64,000 bases of DNA from Anastrepha obliqua (lineage: Eukaryota; Arthropoda; Insecta; Diptera; Tephritidae): the NCBI RefSeq assembly GCF_027943255.1, contig NC_072893.1:23520001-23584000 (forward strand). Reading direction: 5' to 3'. This document shows positions 22,301 through 36,993 of this stretch, piece after piece (position 1 is the stretch's first letter; each line of letters begins with the position of its first letter). Under the pieces are notes generated by a model that saw only the letters and a program-made list of their open reading frames with translations, had not been told where the DNA came from and made no database searches. Both the position numbers and the translations under genes were made by a program.

Positions 22301-25300
22301 TTTAATATGGCAGGCTTTTGAAAGGTTAACTTATTTGACTTGAACAGTTTTTGCTTTTATGTCAATAAATCCGGAAATGTAATATTTAATAAATCATAAA
22401 AAAATGTAATAGTTATTTTTATTCAGCTTTTATTACATTTGAATACCCCATTGTAGCCAAGCAATTCGGTGCTTGGCAGAAGAAAAGTGTTGAGTCGACT
22501 TAAGTTATTTTATTATGGAATATTTACATAGGTGTAAATTCGTGAAAATGTGAGTACAAAATTGCATAAGGTTGCTTCCCAGGCTGAAACACAATGGGCT
22601 CCTGTCCGGTATTGGAACACAGAGAAGGCATGGACGTCGATCCAACGATTCTCCATGCCCCTTGACTTCATGCCATCAGTGAAGAGATACAGTGTAGTGC
22701 TACCAGAGGCTCAGTTGTGGGAAGACTCAGAAAATGAGCCCGGCAAACATTGTTTTCGCATTTTTACGGATGGCTCCACGACCAAGCATGGCTCCAGCTC
22801 TGGGGTCTACGTGGAATCCAGCGGGACAAAACTGCACTTTGCTCTTGGAATGCATGCATCTGTGTTTCAAGCGGAGGTGTATGCAGTTCAAGAAGCTATG
22901 AACTTTGTTGTGGAAAATCGATGGGAGAGGCAGATCTATATGTGTCTGCAGCGACAGCCAAGCTGCGCTTATGGCCTTAGACAGCCCTCCAACCACATCA
23001 GGGGTACCCAAGTACTGTAAATCCAGGCTGAACTATGTCGGTAGACGTAATAGCCTGATGCTAACGTGGATCTCGGGACACTTTGGTATTGCGGATAACG
23101 AGACCTCTGACTCCTTAGCTAAGATGGGCTCTGAGGCCAACTTTTTTGACCCAGAGCCCATTCTGCCACTCCCTTCTGCGACCATTACAGCCACGGTTAG
23201 CAAATGGGTAACTACCACCCACAAGCGGCAGGCTGAGAGCGGCTGCAGATGGACTAAACTGATGTTACCTGTCATGTCCGATCGACTGTCGCAAACCCTT
23301 CTGTCATCAAGCAGAGGGGAGTACAGACGGCTGGTTAGACTGATGACGGGCCACTTTTTGTGGGCGAAGCACATGGAAAGGTTGGGCATCTCAGTGAGTG
23401 TACTCTGTCCAGTTTGTGAAGAGGAGGATGAGACGGCGGACCACTTCCTGTGCGTCTGCCTCGCCTTCGTTCGAATCAGGTTTGAGGTCTTTGGTACTGA
23501 TGTGTTAATGGTAGTAAAGGGTTAAGGTATGGGCCTTTAGCACTGCGACCATATTGATCTATTGTGCCCCCTATGCTGTCTATTGACTGTTAAGTATGCT
23601 TATGAAATGTACCAGCTCCTTCTGAGGGAGTGATTGAAGGTCTTCAGATATAAGCATGAACTTGTTTAAAAACCTTTTCCTTCTATGCGTCAACCCCGGA
23701 CATTCGATGATGAGATGTTCTATAGACTCCTCATCTTCGCAGCAAAATCTGCAGGTGCCGGTGTTAGTTATGCCTAATTTATGTAAGTGTTTGTTGCAGG
23801 TGAAGTGACCCGTGAGGGCGCCTGTGAGAGTGCGAATGCTCTTTTTGTTTAACGTGAGGGCCGTGTTAGCTTTTTTAGCATTGAAACTTAGGAACTTTTT
23901 GGAGTGTCTAAGACCCTCTACGTTGTTCCAATGCTGATTTAATAGAGTTTGGGCCCAGTATTTTACTTTTTGTTTTAGGCTGATGTGTTAAGAAGCGACT
24001 ATCTTGGCTCCTTGGCACCACAAGATCTACTAAGATTTCTTCGGAGATCGGGTAGATTTAAAGAAAATTAAAAGGGAATTCAAGTGTCGTGCAATGGACT
24101 TAATTAATGTCTGAGTGCTGCAATTGCTAGTTGTCCTGACAAAAAAAAAAAAAAAAAAAAAAAAAAAGGTTGCTTCCAAGGCGCATTCTTTAAAGGTGCT
24201 GGCACTAGACCAACAACAATGTTTTGTACGTTTGATTGTCACGGCAAAGTATTGGAAAAGTAGAGTATAAAAAATTAATTCGCCTTGTTTTATTCTGTGC
24301 TGACAGCCGCATGGACACGGCGAAAGAAAAAAAAACCAGCTTCTTTAACAGAACCACCTTTAAAAGATTCGCCTTGGTTGCTTCTATAATGATACGAATG
24401 AGGCACCCGTTTACATATCGCTTTATTTTTAATTTTTATATTTTCTTAAGTTATTGTGTATTATCCTATAAAAAGATATCCTTTCTAAAATATTTATATA
24501 TAAAATAGGCTAGTCCTTTTGTATGCTCGGCGCTCGTGATCGAATGAAAGTCGTTACGGTAGAGTAACGTGAATTTAATTAAATTTGATTAAAAAAAAAA
24601 TTTGCCAATAAAATGGCCGCATTTTATTTTATGCCTTTTTAAAATGCTGCGAGTACATGAATTCTATCGCGACGGCGCCGAGAAAATTGCTTTTAATCAT
24701 TTACTGTATTTACTAAATCAATTCAATCGCAAAGCCAGCTTACCTATTTGTTTTGTACAAGTACTTATACCTACATACATATAAGCCACACATCCATTGC
24801 ATGTTGAACTAATCACTTTCTTCCTTTCTGTGGTGCTTGCCCGCTCCGCTTGTCGCCATCTTCTTGTACATTTGCAGATTTAATCCAGCCTTTAATATGG
24901 CGACCATACGCCAAGCATTCACAGAGGCCGTTGAACGAGGTAGGTGCATCGATAGCGAACAATAACAACAACAAAATGCAATAAGAAAATGCAAAGAATC
25001 CGACAGAGTGCAGCGATTGTTAGAAATGCCTATACGTGTTACACTAGATATTCGAGGGCTTTTGTATAGCTTAACCCTGTCTGCCACTGTGGCACTACTA
25101 CAACAACTAGCTCTGCTTTTCGCCCTGAAGGAACGTACATACATTTGCGTATGATGTATGTGTGTGTGTATGCATATTTCGATCTAATTGAATGAGACAG
25201 CGTGCATAGGATAGAGAATTCAAAGATCTATTCAATTAACACTCGTCGGACGTTAAGCGAATTTCATAAATCATTACCACCCACTAAAGCGTACTTAAGC

Positions 25301-28300
25301 GCATCAACCTACATACACACACACACACACACACCCGAACACATGAGACACAACAGATTGCTAACGTACACGAATAGACACGATAGGAGCGTCTTTGACA
25401 TAAAATATGTACTTACTTAGCCCACACACACACACACACACAGTAGAGGAACCAAGAGACTTGTAAAATTTCTCTGTTTCTTGTGCAAATTATTCATGCT
25501 TTTTTTTTGGTGTTTTGTTTTGTTTCTTTTATATTTGCATTTGAATGAATCTTGCGAATGCAGTGAGAATGCCAACACCCACACGCCTGCGAGATCTCAT
25601 ACGGCAAATACGCGCCGCCAGGACAGCCGCAGAGGAGCGCGCTGTAGTTAACAAAGAATGTGCCTACATCCGCAGTACTTTCCGGGAGGAAGATTCGGTG
25701 TGGCGGTAAGTCAACTAATAGAGCATGCCTACATCGGGGTATGTACATATATACATATATGAACCTAACCATTTTTTTTTATGTTCCACCTTAAATTACA
25801 TTAATTTACTGGTTTTCTTTTAATTTCGTTTTCATTTTTAGATGCCGCAACATTGCGAAGCTGCTCTATATTCACATGTTGGGCTATCCAGCGCATTTCG
25901 GACAGCTGGAATGTCTGAAACTCACCGCCAGCACACGATTCACCGACAAACGCATTGGCTATTTGGGTGCCATGCTGTTGTTGGACGAACGTCAGGATGT
26001 GCATCTACTGATAACGAATTGCCTCAAAAAGTAAGCATCATTGTGCACTGCCATACCTGGGTAAGGTACAACAACAACAACATCAACAACAACCATACCT
26101 AGGTCGCCGCCATTATTGCCATTTAAATTGGCGGAAATGAACTTTCGCTTGCACGCGCGTAAATGCAGTCGAATAGTTGAGCAAAGTCATTGCCACCAAC
26201 AAAAACAAAAACAAACAGAAAAATGTTACTGTTTGGCTGGCTTGTTGGCCGCAGTTGCTTGGCTACAAAACGCCGTTTTTGCTTTTGTTTTTATTTATTG
26301 GTGCTTTGTTGCTTTTGATCCTAAAGCGCTTGGCTGGTGGCCTTAGTTGGCATTAGCTTTGTAGTTTGATGTGCTTTCGGCTTTCGGCTTTTTTTTGTTT
26401 TTTTTTTATTTATTCTTGTTTTTGGTCTCCAAATACTTAATTAGTTTCATTTCATGTATTCCATTCGTTTTGTGCCTTTTACAGTGATTTAAATAGTTCT
26501 ACACAATTTGTGGTGGGTTTGGCGCTGTGCACACTGGGCGCCATAGCATCGCCCGAAATGGCACGTGATTTGGCTAGCGAGGTTGAGCGTCTAATGAAGT
26601 CGCCCAACACCTACATTCGCAAAAAGGCCACATTGTGCGCCTTTCGTGTTATACGACGAGTACCAGAACTGATGGAAATCTTCTTACCGGCCACACGTTC
26701 ACTGCTTAGCGAGAAGAATCATGGTATACCTTAAAGCTGTTAAATATGCATAAATATTGCGCATTTGAAATTGAGTTTCTCCTTGAGTCACGCAATGGCA
26801 TGGCTTGTGTTAGCTTTGAATTAATGCCTTTTTAAGCCGCGTCAATTTAGACTGCGCAATATACATGCAATTTTATTAGAAACAACTATTTTAATATGTA
26901 TTTACAGTAACAACATTCATTTTATAGGCATATTAATTACTGGCGTAACCCTCATCACCGAGATGTGTGAGAACAGCGCCGACACTTTAATGCATTTCAA
27001 GAAGGTGAGTGGCATTAAATTATGGGTTACACAACAAAAATATAATTGGAAATTTTTTTTAAAAGTTGTCTCATGAATACATTTCCAACTCACTATAATG
27101 TAATTTATTAGCCATCAAAAATGGGCGCATAGCTAAAAAAGTAAATTTCTATTTTCCGTCAAAAATAGGTCCACAGATAAAAAAGTAAATTTTTATTATC
27201 TATTAAAATTGGATCCACAGCTTGAAAAGTAAATTATGTGCATTTGTTGAAATTAGATAAGCCAAGCTGCATCTTCAAAAATCATTGTCAATGAAACGAA
27301 ATTTACTGCTCATCACAATTAGGATAGGTTAGGTTGAGTGGCTGGCTTGAAAGCCATCACGTAGACCTATTGGTTATTGTTTTTGTAACGGCATAAACAT
27401 TTCTCTTACATATACGGGAAATGCTGCTGAGGTGACAGTCCTTGGCTAGATATAAATCCGGGTCGTTCCGGTTACGTAGAACCGACTGTCTTGGGAACGT
27501 TAAACTTATTGGTACTTAGTGTTGCCAGATGGAGCTAGACCTTTGCGTTTCTTTGTAGTAGACATTTTGTAATACGTCTGCGTCTTTTGCGAATCTTAGT
27601 AACCTTTAAAGTTCTAACCCCGAGAAGCATTCTAAATTCTCATATTGTAGAGCTCCTAGGCATTTCAATCTGGTTCTAGCTAACGCAGGGTACAAACCCA
27701 GAAGGTGCTCTAACGTTTCCCTCTCTTCGTGGTTATCACAATTACTATCGTATTCTTTGGTAAGCACAAGATGTTGTAGCTTATTTGACATTGCACTTGT
27801 GTAGGCACCTGCGATGTCTTTACAGCAGTAGTAGATTCTTTGTTATGCATATGACTTTTCTCCTTTCGTCCTTTAAGTACTTCTAGGTTAATCTCTGAGG
27901 TATTAGCTACTTAAATCTTTTGGGGCTGTATTCTTTTAGCGGGCTTTTGTCAGCGATGTTCTTTGCTTGCTGCTGGTATGAGTTATCATTATCAGGCGGC
28001 ATTAAAGCTCGGGGTGAGCTTTAGCTTCATTCACAATTTTCTTCCAGGCGTCACAATTTTTTGGCGGCTATTTCTAGTCGTTTACGTGCATCTTTTTTAG
28101 GTCAATGATGACTTGCTCCAGGCAGTACAGTTTTACGCGTACTCGTGCTTTTGAATTGGTCATTGTTCATACGTTCGGTATGACCCAACCAACGTATTCT
28201 TTGGGATTTCATGTGTTTAATAACATTTTCTCCTTTGCATAAAGATAAAAGTTCGTCGTTGTACCATATTCAATATGTGCCATCACTTCCCGAAATTGTC

Positions 28301-31300
28301 CGAAGATCTTTCGAAGTATTTTACGTTCAAAAATATGTAGGCATTGCTCATCTCATCTGCACCACGCAGATGTACATGATTCGCATCCATAGATAAGAAT
28401 GGGGCATATTACCGCTTGGTAAATCCGTAGCTTGCACCCAGTGTAAGAACTTTTGACTTGGTAAGATTTCTATTCGGTCCTGTACTGGGTCGTGCATATT
28501 TTTGCCGTTTTTTAGTAAATCACTGAGGTATTTAAATTGCTAAATTCCTGCAAAACAATAACTTCCAATAGTTATATTTTTCAGTTAGCATTTCCTTTCG
28601 CATCGCGAAAGCTTAGGTACTTCGTTTTACTTTCATTTATCTGCATGTCGTCGGCGTACGCGTTTGTTAGGTCTGATCTACTGACAAGGTTTCCCGTTTT
28701 TACTTCCTTCTTTATAGCAAAATGTATGTTACAAGTTGAACACCGACGTGGATAAAGTATCACCTTGCTTGACCCCACAAGGTGAAGTCCAAAATAAACA
28801 AGACTGAGCTAAAATAGAAATCACAGGATCTTTGTTCTGATGACTTCGAGTTTATTTATTCATAATAATAAGCCCCCTTTGGCCTCGCTACACTGTTTTG
28901 CGCGAAAAGTGTTTCAGTCACAAGAGTAGATCGATGAGATGGTGAATTATCGTACAATAAGCGCCGGCTGCCTCCTTCGTGGTACTCAGGACGAATTCGA
29001 CGAATGCGACGCAACAGACGCTTCAAAACGCCAAGAAAGAAAATTGCATTGACGGTTTGGCCCATTGGCAGGAACTCCTTGTGGGTAACTCCCTTGGATG
29101 CGAGCATCGACTTGATTTTTGACTTCTACAAACACGATTTTTTGGGTGTTGGCTCGTCTGGGGCCTTCCATTCGGCACTTTGACGCTTAATTAGTTTCAG
29201 ATTCATGTTGAAAACACCAGTTGGTGATAAGATCACTAGTTATAATATTGGTAATTAAGTTCGTCTTTTCTCGCCTCTTTAATGAGGTCTTTCGAATGTT
29301 GAAATCTGAGCAATTTTTGGTCCTCAGTCAACTTGTGCGGCATGAATCGTCCACAGACCTTTCGTAAGCCCAAATGATCAGTTAAAATGCGATAAATCGA
29401 TGTTTGGAGATATTCAACTCCGATTTCATGAATTTCAACGATGATTTCGGTTTATTTTTGATAAATTTGCGAACAATTTTGATGGAGTTTTCGGTGATTT
29501 TGGGCGGCCCGTAGGTTCATTGTCATTTATGTCCTCACAACCATCTCTGGAACGTGTAAACCACTGTTGTTGTTGTTGTAGCAGCACAAACATTCCCCAT
29601 ACTTACATACGGGGAATGCTGCTGGAGTGACAGTCCTTGGCCGGATATAAATCCGAGTCGTTTCGGTAACGTATGTAGAACCGACTGTCGTGGAAACGCG
29701 TAAACCACTCATGAACTCTGGCACGAGATAGACAATCATCGCCATAAACTGTTTTCATCAATTCAAATGTTTCGGTAAACGTTTCACCGATTTTAAAACC
29801 AAAATTGATATTAGCTCTTTGTACCGACTTAATTTTTGTACCGATGATACATGAAACATACTGACGCTTTAGGCGCAATAACCTCACTTCCACTGAACCG
29901 AATGTCACCAAACTTTCACTGGAAGTCAGCTAGGGATGTAACTTCCACTACACTAACTCATTAAAAAGATGGCGCCATCAAAAAAATTTTTATGACACCA
30001 GTCTTGTTTATTTTGGACTTCACCTTCTATTAAAATGATCGGATACAGCATACGCTTGTGTGTTATCTACTGCCAAGGAAAGCAGTTACAGTTGCCTATT
30101 CTAGATAATTTACATTGAAGTTCATTTCATGCCAAAGGAAGCGTATTCATGAGACACTTTATATTATTGTACAAATACTCAGTTTTATTTTACTATAAAA
30201 TAGCCTAAAATAGGGTGCGTGAAGTAGCTGAATATAAATGTACCTTAAATAAAAAAAACAAGACAGATTATGTTGCATAGGCATACTCATATATACCTTT
30301 AGTGGAATTGACCACAATATTATTGTACTTACACAATTGTAAAATAAATACACATTTACGATATACAGCGAAAAAAAAAATCAAAATCTTCAAATGTACT
30401 CTTCCACCTGCTTCATTGACACATTAACCATTTCCTTCAAAATAAAATTGGCTTACTAAGAAATTATTTATTGGCTCAAAAGTAAAAAAAAAAAACAAGT
30501 AAAATTTTAACTGCAACCCTAAAACGTAAATTTTCCTATTTGCATTTGCTACTAAACTCGCTTCCATTTATCAGTTTATTTGGTCTCCCACATAAGCTCT
30601 TGTAAATACAATTTATGTATGTAAGCTCTGTGCCAAGCTATTTGCGCAAAAAAAAAAAACAAACAAATACTTGTCGTAGGCCAAGCGGCCTTTAACACTA
30701 TGAACTTAAACGGAGATTTCAAAACAAACTCCATTTTTTATTTCAAATTAATTTTAACCATTCATATGATTTTTGAAAATTTGTGTGTCTCATTTGATGA
30801 AAAATTTCTTTCTTCGATTAAATACCATTTGATTAAAGGCATTACATTTTACATACATATTTTTCGCTATATAATTTTAAACATATATTTAACTTGCTTT
30901 TCTCCACTAAAAAAAAAAAAAATAACAAAAATTATCAAAACCAAACTACAACATTAACTACTACAACTTTTTGTAATATTTTATCGCTAACTCTTTTGAA
31001 AACCCGCATACAATACAAATCCAAAACCGAAATTTTTGTAATTTGCTTGCCAGGATAGCGGAAATCGAGAGGTATGACCTTGACAAAGTTATGAACACTT
31101 ACACCACGAATATACTTAGTACAATTATCACATATACGCACACACACACACACACATACATATATATGTATACACTTAAACAAAATACGAACACTAGAGC
31201 TTGAATTTATTATTTTTTTTATAAAAATTTCTAGTTGACTTTTAAATGGTTAAATTAAGACCCAACTATTTTCCATACATAGCCTTGTAACTGAACCAAA

Positions 31301-34300
31301 GTAATGTGTTGCAATTACCTTATACGTAAATATATTTGACTTTTTGTGATTTTTTTTTTCAGTTTAATGTGTAGAAATATAACAAATAGTAATTTCGTTC
31401 ATTTGTAAATGTATCTGCTGTGAAAAAAGTACCATGAAATACAAGATGATTTCGAAAATGTATACAAATTAGTTTGGGGCAAAAAAAAAATCCATTATTT
31501 TCTCGGTAGATGGCTGTAGCGAGCGATATCTCGTAAGGTATCGATCAAACAATTTAAAGTTTATTCCCGTTGTTAAGTTGACATTTCACACTAAAGAAAC
31601 CATTTTGCTGTTTATTGTTTGTTCCATTCAGTTGTGAGTTACAGGGTGTTAACAATGCAAGTCAACAAAGAGAAAAATCGGTACATTTTACAGTTTTTCT
31701 TTGATGTAGGCGAAAATGCAAGTCAGACCGCTGAAATTGCGAATGGTGCTTATGGTGCCGATACTGTAACAGCCAATTCAGTGCAATGTAGTTTCAGTCG
31801 ATTCTGCTCAGGCATTTTTGTTGTTAAAAAAAATGTCGATAATGTCGAAAATGTCGATAAAATCACAGAAATAATCGAAGTTGACGGGCATGTTACTAGT
31901 CGTAGCATCGCCCAAGATCGACCATAAAACAACAGTTTTAAACCATTTATGCAAAAATAATGGATTTCCCCCCGAGTTAATATTATCAGTTAAAAGTTTT
32001 ATAAGATTTCGAGGCTTCTTATTAATAATTTGTATAGCATCACAACGGACGAATTTTGAATATTTGCCCAAGTGGTACCCAAGCGAGGGCAGCCATTTAA
32101 CCTAAGCTATTATTAATTTTAGTTTTTAATCCCTATTAATTGTTTTTATTTTATTTTTTTTTTAATCCTTATTTATTATTTTTATTTATTTAGATAATAT
32201 AATATTATCTTTTTTTTTTTAATCCATATTTATTTTTTTTTATTTTTTTATTAATTAATTAATATATTTTTTAATCCTTATTTATTATTTTTATTTATTT
32301 ATTTTTTTTTATCCTTATTTATTATTATTTGTTTTTTTAGTCCTCATTTATTATATATATTTTTCAATACTTATATATTATTTTTTGTTTTTTAATCCTT
32401 ATTTTATTATTTTTTAATCCTTATTTATTATTATTTTTAAACCTTATTTTTAGTTTCTTTTAATCCTTATTTATTTATTTTATTTTTTTTAATCCCTATT
32501 TATTATTATTTATATTTTTTAATCCTTGTTTATTATTTTTATTTATTTATATATTTATTTTTTAATTCTTATTTATTTTTTTATTTAGTTTTATTTATTT
32601 ATTTTTTTTTTAATAATAATTTATTTTTTTTTTTATCCTTTTTTATTGTTATTATTTTTTGTAATCTTTATTTATTATTTTTATTTTTTTTTTTTTAATC
32701 CTTATACGCGAGGCAGAGGTTTTTTATTTTGAAATATTGTTTTACACATTTTATAGAAGAAAGTATATTCGGGGTGGTATCACAATGGATCGCCAACGGT
32801 CCAAGTGAGTTGGTTTAGAGACCGACTGACGCTTCTACCTACCTTCCTAACTGTATCCGGGCGTTTCTGGGTGCGAGGAATTTTTTGATGGTGTTTTGGC
32901 TAAAAAATTTTAGCTGGAGGGCATAACATAGAAATATTTATGTATTCGCTCCGAGTTTAACTAATTTAGAATTATTAAAAAATTAAAAAATAATACATAC
33001 ACAAATTTTTGAAAATAGAAACAATCGAACGAATCGAATATGCTTCCACCAAAACAAAGCCCATTATTTTGGTTTGTAGAACAAAGTGACCCATTCTAGC
33101 GCGTACGCACAAGTTGAACGCTGACTAACGCATGGGCTGAAAACTCCAGGGCTTAACAAAGAAAACGCCTTTTTTTGTTCAAAATTAGCCGCTCTAACAT
33201 TTCAATACCTCTTTTGTAGAACGATTTCTTTTTGCCTCAAAATAGGCCTCAGCTTCAGCGATAACCTCTTCATTCAAGCGAAATTTCTTACCGGCGAGCT
33301 TTTGTTTACGACTGAACAGCCAGTAGTCGCTGGAAGTAAAATCTGGCGAATACAGTGGATGTGGGAGCAATTCGAAGTTCAATTCATGTAGTTTTCCCAT
33401 TGTTTTGATTGTCTTGTGACTTCTTGTTTTTGGTCAGCAGTGAGCAAACGCTGCACCCACTTTGAACAGAGCTTTCTCATAGTCAAATGCTCATGCAATA
33501 TAAAGCCAAGACGTTCTTTTGATATCTTTACGATGTCAGCTAACTCACTAAACTTCACTTTTCGATCATTCAAAACGATTTTGTGGATTTCTTTGATGTT
33601 TTCTGGTGTTGGGCCCAGGACTTTTCAACCCATGTGTTAAATATACTTCAAAATCCAAAGAGGTCATCAATTATTTGGCCTCAATATAATTGACGTGATT
33701 TTGAATACGTTTCGAAAAACGCATGCCAAAGTGCTGAAGGCGTCAGACGAGCTAAAATTTAAAAAATCTCTTAAAGGAGTCAAAAAAGAAGACTAATTTG
33801 ATTTGATTTTAAGATTAGAAGGCTCACAATTAGCTCATGCCACTGCGCCAATACGTATATATGTACACAATTGGATTAAGTGCAAATCCAATTGTTGCTT
33901 GAGTTTGTGCGAAATCGATGTAGTTGTTATTTCTTGAACAGCAAAAATCACTCGCCATAAAAGTGTCCGAAGTGCTGCTGAAGTGGCCAGATATATGTAC
34001 TGCTCTTTCCGTGCGTATGACTTTTATCTGTGCGGAGATATAATTTAACAATGAAAGAAAAGTGTGTTACGATACGTAGAAGTCGTCCGTTATATTCTGA
34101 AGGACTCTCTGCCGATGATCTAAAACTCGCATTCGTTGTACTTTTAGACGCTCTAATCGCTTCATTGAGTCAAAATATTATGGAATTAAATGAACACTTT
34201 CGGCGAAATAAAAATTATTTTTTGTTTTATTTTAATTTGGTTATTTTTTTCATTGTTTTTTGTTTTATGTATATTTATATATATATATATATATATATTT

Positions 34301-36955
34301 TTAATATTGTTTTGTTTTAATATTTTTTATTTATGTATTTTTTTTTAATAAAAAAAATATTTATTGTTTTTGTTGTTCTTTAACAAATCGCGTTTACTTT
34401 AGAATTCATCTTGTATTTGTACTTTCTCGAATCCACATAATATGATACGTATCTCGGATATACTTTTACATAGATTTGTAAATCCTGCAACGTCTACTGT
34501 ATAAATTATAATTTAAAATTTATAAAACAAATTTATGAAAATATTATAAAAGAAAAACATTCATAAAAAAAATGTATAAAAACAATTTTTTTTTTTTTTA
34601 ATTTATAAAAAAAAAATTGTAAAACAAAATATTTATTAAAAAACAAATTTAAAAAAAAATATTGTTAAAATTTCTTAACCCGTCGCGCTCCAATTATTGT
34701 CCAATTATTATTTTATAAAGACATAAAAAAAATGTAATTGTAATATATAACAAAATAATTTATAAAAGAAAATTGTTAAAATTTGTTAACCCGTTGTTTT
34801 AAACACAGATGTACATATGGTACATTTCTTTCCACTTGCTTTGCGTTAGAAAAAACAAATTTTAGGTGAACAAAATAAATTTGACTGTTCGGAACACAAA
34901 TTACGCTGACTTAAAAAGAAGCAAGCCATAAAATTTTTTCAAAAATCAATGCGAATGCATACCTTGAAGTTTTCTAAAGATTTCAAAAATTCGGCTTTCC
35001 ATTCGAATACAAAAAACAGTCTCTCCAATTACAATAAAGAAAACAAAAATTCGCTCGTGCTATTCTTTGGTTTGTGGGCGATTCAACTGGCTTTTTTATT
35101 GCAATGAAAAAAAAATATAATTTTCAGGCTGTTCCCCGCTTCATATTTCGAATAAAAGTTTTCACCTGTTGAAGTACTTGATTTTATAACATTTTTTTAA
35201 AATTTCACAAATGTTGATAACCTCACTTTTAATAGCCACACTTTGCTTAACTAATCACTGCTGTTTTCGTTACGCGTAGTATGCTTTGAAAGTTTCTTAC
35301 TCTTTACTATTTTAAAAATAAAAACATACGTAAAACTAGTTTTTTAAAATAAGTTTCTAGTCATGCCATTTTGTCTACACACCACTACCACTTGCCGATC
35401 TTTCTACTGCTTTATCAAATTCACCCGAGTTACTTTTCTCTTACAGCTTCTATTTAACATCTTTTCACCATGAAAAATCGTATAATTAACACACCACACA
35501 CTCGCTCTCACAGACATTAACGTTAACGAACTTTTTTTCACCACCCGCTCAATCTAAGCAAATCTTTCATGTTGCGCGCTTTTTTCAAATATTTTTCTCA
35601 CTTTCTTATACTCGTTCGCTCTTCTCCCTTCAATGATATCCTAAAAGAAACACATTTTTTTCTGTATATAAATGAATTTAATTTCTAATAAATAATATCC
35701 ATAAATTCCATTTAGATTGTGCCAAATTTGGTACGCATTCTGAAGAATCTTATTTTGGGCGGCTACTCACCGGAGCATGACGTCAGCGGTGTGAGCGATC
35801 CATTTCTGCAGGTGAAAATTCTACGTTTGCTGCGCATACTCGGCCACAATGATGTGGATGCATCGGAGGCAATGAATGATATCTTGGCGCAGGTAGCCAC
35901 CAATACGGAGACAAGTAAAAATGTCGGCAACACTATCCTGTACGAGACGGTACTCTCCATCATGGATATACGGTACGTATAGAAATCAGTTTTTATCAAT
36001 GAATGAAATGATCGAGTTTTTTAAATTGCTTTAATCTTCAACACAGTTCGGAAGGTGGCCTCCGTGTGTTGGCTGTTAACATTCTTGGACGTTTTCTACT
36101 TAATTCCGACAAGAATATTCGTTATGTCGCATTGAATACGTTGCTGCGTACAGTTCATGCGGATACGTCGGCGGTGCAACGTCATCGCACCACTATTTTG
36201 GAGTGCCTGAAAGATCCGGATGTCTCGATAAGGCGTCGCGCCATGGAACTCTCGTTTGCGCTAATCAATGCACAAAATATTCGTACAATGACGAAAGAAT
36301 TGTTGCTGTTCCTTGAGAAGGCTGATCCCGAATTCAAAGCGCAATGCAGTTCGGGCATGATTTTGGCTGCTGAACGCTATTCGCCCAATGCGCGATGGCA
36401 TCTGGACACGCAGTTGAGTGTGTTGAATGCGGTTAGTGGTGACGTTTTACAACTAAGCATTTAATTTTACTACCAAAATAATTTGTTGTCTTATTTTATA
36501 TTTATGTTCTACAAAAGGCTGGCAACTATGTGCGCGATGATGTGGTCTCTTCGACCATACAGCTGGTCTCGAGTAGCCCTGTGGCTGAGCAGACATACAT
36601 AACGAATCGTTTCTGGGAGTCGCTGCAGGTGGCAAATCACTGCGAAGACAAGCAGCCGCTGTTGCAAGTAGCCGTGTGGGCCATTGGCGAATATGGCGAT
36701 CTTTTTATGTACGGTCCCAACGAAGATGGTGCGTACATGGTTTTAAATTTAATAATCTTCAATAAATGTGCAATTTTTCTCTTTCAACATTCAACAGAAT
36801 TTGAACGTCCATCGGAAAGCGATTTAATTAGCATGTACCATAAGTTTTTAACCTCTGCTCAAGTATCAATAACCAGCAAGCAATACGCCTTAGTGTCACT
36901 CGCTAAACTAAGCACGCGTCTGCAGAATTGTGTCGAGTACGTATCGCCTAAACTA

Positions 36956-36993
<38 letters not shown>

